Below, one piece after another: positions 5,497-6,695 of a DNA stretch of 6,695 nt. The translations under genes were made by a program, and so were the position numbers. How positions within the stretch are numbered: position 1 is the stretch's first letter; every line of letters starts with the position of its first letter. The notes under the pieces were generated by a model. It was not told where the DNA came from. It saw nothing but the letters and a program-made list of their open reading frames with translations, and did not search any database. The stretch comes from CAYZJD01 sp964478455 (lineage in GTDB: Bacteria > Acidobacteriota > Terriglobia > Bryobacterales > Bryobacteraceae), in contig CAYZJD010000271.1 in NCBI GenBank assembly GCA_964478455.1, positions 1 through 6,695 on the forward strand, in the 5' to 3' direction.

Positions 5497-6566
5497 CTTT
5501 GTCGAAGGCAGGCGAGCGCCCAGCGGGCGTGTTCGGCCACCATTGCGTCCGGATGCATCGCGAGCTGCTTCAGCGGGTCGCGGAACTTCTGGAGACCGCT
5601 GTTGCCCATCGCGACGGCGACGTTCCGCAAGAAGCCACGATACCTGGCCCTTGCGACCGGGCTTCGCCCAAACATGCGGCGGAACTCCTCTTCGGTGATA
5701 CCGGCGAGTTCGTCGAGTCGAGGGGCGAAGTGGGTGGCGGAAAAAGCTGGCTCCAGTGTCACCGCCGCCTTGCGGTTCCAAGGGCAGACGTCCTGGCAGA
5801 TGTCGCAACCGAAGACGTGGCGGCCGATGTCGGGCCGCAGGTCGTCGGGGATGGAATCCCGGAGCTCGATGGTGAGATAGGAAATGCAGAGCCGCGAGTC
5901 GAGCGTGTACTCCGGTCCGACGCCGGGGCCCGGGACAATCGCCTGGGTGGGGCACGCCTCGATGCAGCGCGTACACGAACCGCAACGGTCCGGAGGAGGA
6001 CTGCCGGCGTCGAGATCCAGAGAAACCAGAAGCTCCCCGAGAAAGAACCACGAACCGGCGTGCTGGTTGATCAGACAAGTGTTCTTTCCTATCCAGCCGA
6101 GGCCCGCGCGCCGGGCGTAGGCCCGCTCGAGCAAGGGGGCGGTGTCGACGCAGGATTTCCATTCGAACTCAACCCCGGAAGCCGACAGCAGCTTTCGTGC
6201 CAGGTTCTCCAAGCCGCGGCGGATCAGGGGATGGTAGTCCTCGCCCCAGGCGTAGCGGGAGATCCAGGCGAGCTGGGCGGAATCGAAGCTGGTTGAATAG
6301 GGCTGGGGACCGTTGTAGAGCTTGCCAACGCAGATGACCGAGCGCGCCGAGGGCAGCAGCGCCCGTGGATCAGAGCGCATATCTGCCCTTTTATCTGTGA
6401 GATAGGACATAGAGCCGGCCATGCCGGCCGAGACCCAGCGCCGGAAGACAGAGGCCTCGGGGAGCGGCACGGCCGGAGTAGCCCCGGCCAGCTCGAAGCC
6501 GCATTCCCAGGCGAGCCTGCGGACGGTGGCAGCGGTGATCAGACGGCTCTCCCTCTCCGCTTCCAT
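5493..6566 (-). CDS. queG: Epoxyqueuosine reductase QueG
   Basis: QueG performs the last step of queuosine synthesis, reducing epoxyqueuosine at position 34 of GUN-anticodon tRNAs (Asp, Asn, His, Tyr), using cobalamin and two [4Fe-4S] clusters in the cytoplasm. The 357-residue product is of normal length. The N-terminal part has the family's GMAGSMSYLTDKRADMR (48-64) and SCVDTAPLLERAYA (138-151), where D141 corresponds to the catalytic Asp. GLGWIGKNTCLI (155-166) follows. The ferredoxin-like part gives C195-x2-C198-x2-C201-x3-C205-P, then C227 and C254-x2-C257-x3-C261-P, all eight cluster ligands present. The C-terminus (about 300-357) has HEAT-like helices ending DAMVAEHARWALACL. Start ATG 6566 gives the expected N-terminus, with no clear Shine-Dalgarno before it. 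The stop overlaps the TPR gene start. Confidence 0.97.
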   Translation of the reverse strand: MEAERESRLITAATVRRLAWECGFELAGATPAVPLPEASVFRRWVSAGMAGSMSYLTDKRADMRSDPRALLPSARSVICVGKLYNGPQPYSTSFDSAQLAWISRYAWGEDYHPLIRRGLENLARKLLSASGVEFEWKSCVDTAPLLERAYARRAGLGWIGKNTCLINQHAGSWFFLGELLVSLDLDAGSPPPDRCGSCTRCIEACPTQAIVPGPGVGPEYTLDSRLCISYLTIELRDSIPDDLRPDIGRHVFGCDICQDVCPWNRKAAVTLEPAFSATHFAPRLDELAGITEEEFRRMFGRSPVARARYRGFLRNVAVAMGNSGLQKFRDPLKQLAMHPDAMVAEHARWALACLRQR

Positions 6567-6695
6567 AGTACAATGGCGGCCGCTCGAACCCGGGCCTCCG
6601 TTCAGCTTCCGAATTCGCCATACGACTAAGAAAAGAAGCAGTTTAATTCATCCGGATAGGGGAGGCTGGAGAGAGTCATTTATACTGTCAGGTAA
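6567..6695. other. Intergenic region upstream of queG, window edge
   Basis: No gene is supported in these 129 nt. The part from about 6615 onward is more AT-rich and probably carries promoters for queG (- strand) and perhaps for a rightward gene beyond the edge. On the + strand TATACT (6681-6686) resembles a -10 box but has no good -35. On the - strand TATAAA within the same stretch has its -35 outside the window. Two GTCA repeats (6675-6678 and 6687-6690) overlap these. Confidence 0.4.

Noticed and set aside
5497..6162. Upstream extension of the TPR reading frame, giving a 618-codon open frame
   Set aside because: It lies wholly inside queG in another frame, is Arg/Pro/Gly-rich as expected of a GC-rich shadow, and the signal peptide at the ATG 5496 marks the true start.
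6391..6621. 76-codon - strand open frame beginning upstream of queG
   Set aside because: It has no ribosome binding site, overlaps the queG start in another frame and its sequence shows no recognisable pattern.

Overview
The window is GC-rich, densely packed bacterial chromosome with short intergenic gaps. It looks like an Acidobacteriota genome of the Solibacter/Bryobacter kind. That placement is an inference from gene content (Tat-exported DUF2961/GH172 enzyme, secreted cupin, small secreted IPT/TIG protein, exported TPR protein) and cannot be proved without a similarity search. I found no phage, transposase, CRISPR, tRNA or rRNA genes.

Layout. (1) Positions 3-1141, + strand: the 3' end of an unrecognised gene overlaps, by its stop codon, the start of tsaB (t6A tRNA modification). 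(2) Positions 1176-2788, - strand: a two-gene operon encodes a Tat-exported GH172 (DUF2961) glycoside hydrolase-like protein followed by a small secreted cupin. It converges on tsaB across a 34-nt gap that holds a hairpin. (3) Positions 2789-3030: a 242-nt divergent promoter region with a -10 box for each direction. (4) Positions 3031-3756, + strand: an orphan NarL/FixJ-type response regulator under a good sigma70-like promoter. (5) Positions 3922-4272, + strand: a small secreted or lipid-anchored IPT/TIG-domain protein, flanked by an imperfect 22-nt direct repeat. (6) Positions 4306-6566, - strand: queG (epoxyqueuosine reductase) followed by an exported TPR protein whose start codon overlaps the queG stop. 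The last 129 nt (6567-6695) are intergenic.

How the genes may work together. GH172 and the cupin are clearly cotranscribed and both exported, so a shared periplasmic carbohydrate-related role is plausible. The response regulator is transcribed divergently from them and is a candidate regulator. tsaB and queG both modify the tRNA anticodon loop (t6A37 and Q34) but sit in separate transcription units. Nothing here is clearly a new multi-gene system. The points most worth a check are the GH172-cupin pair with its divergent regulator, and the direct repeat around the IPT/TIG gene.
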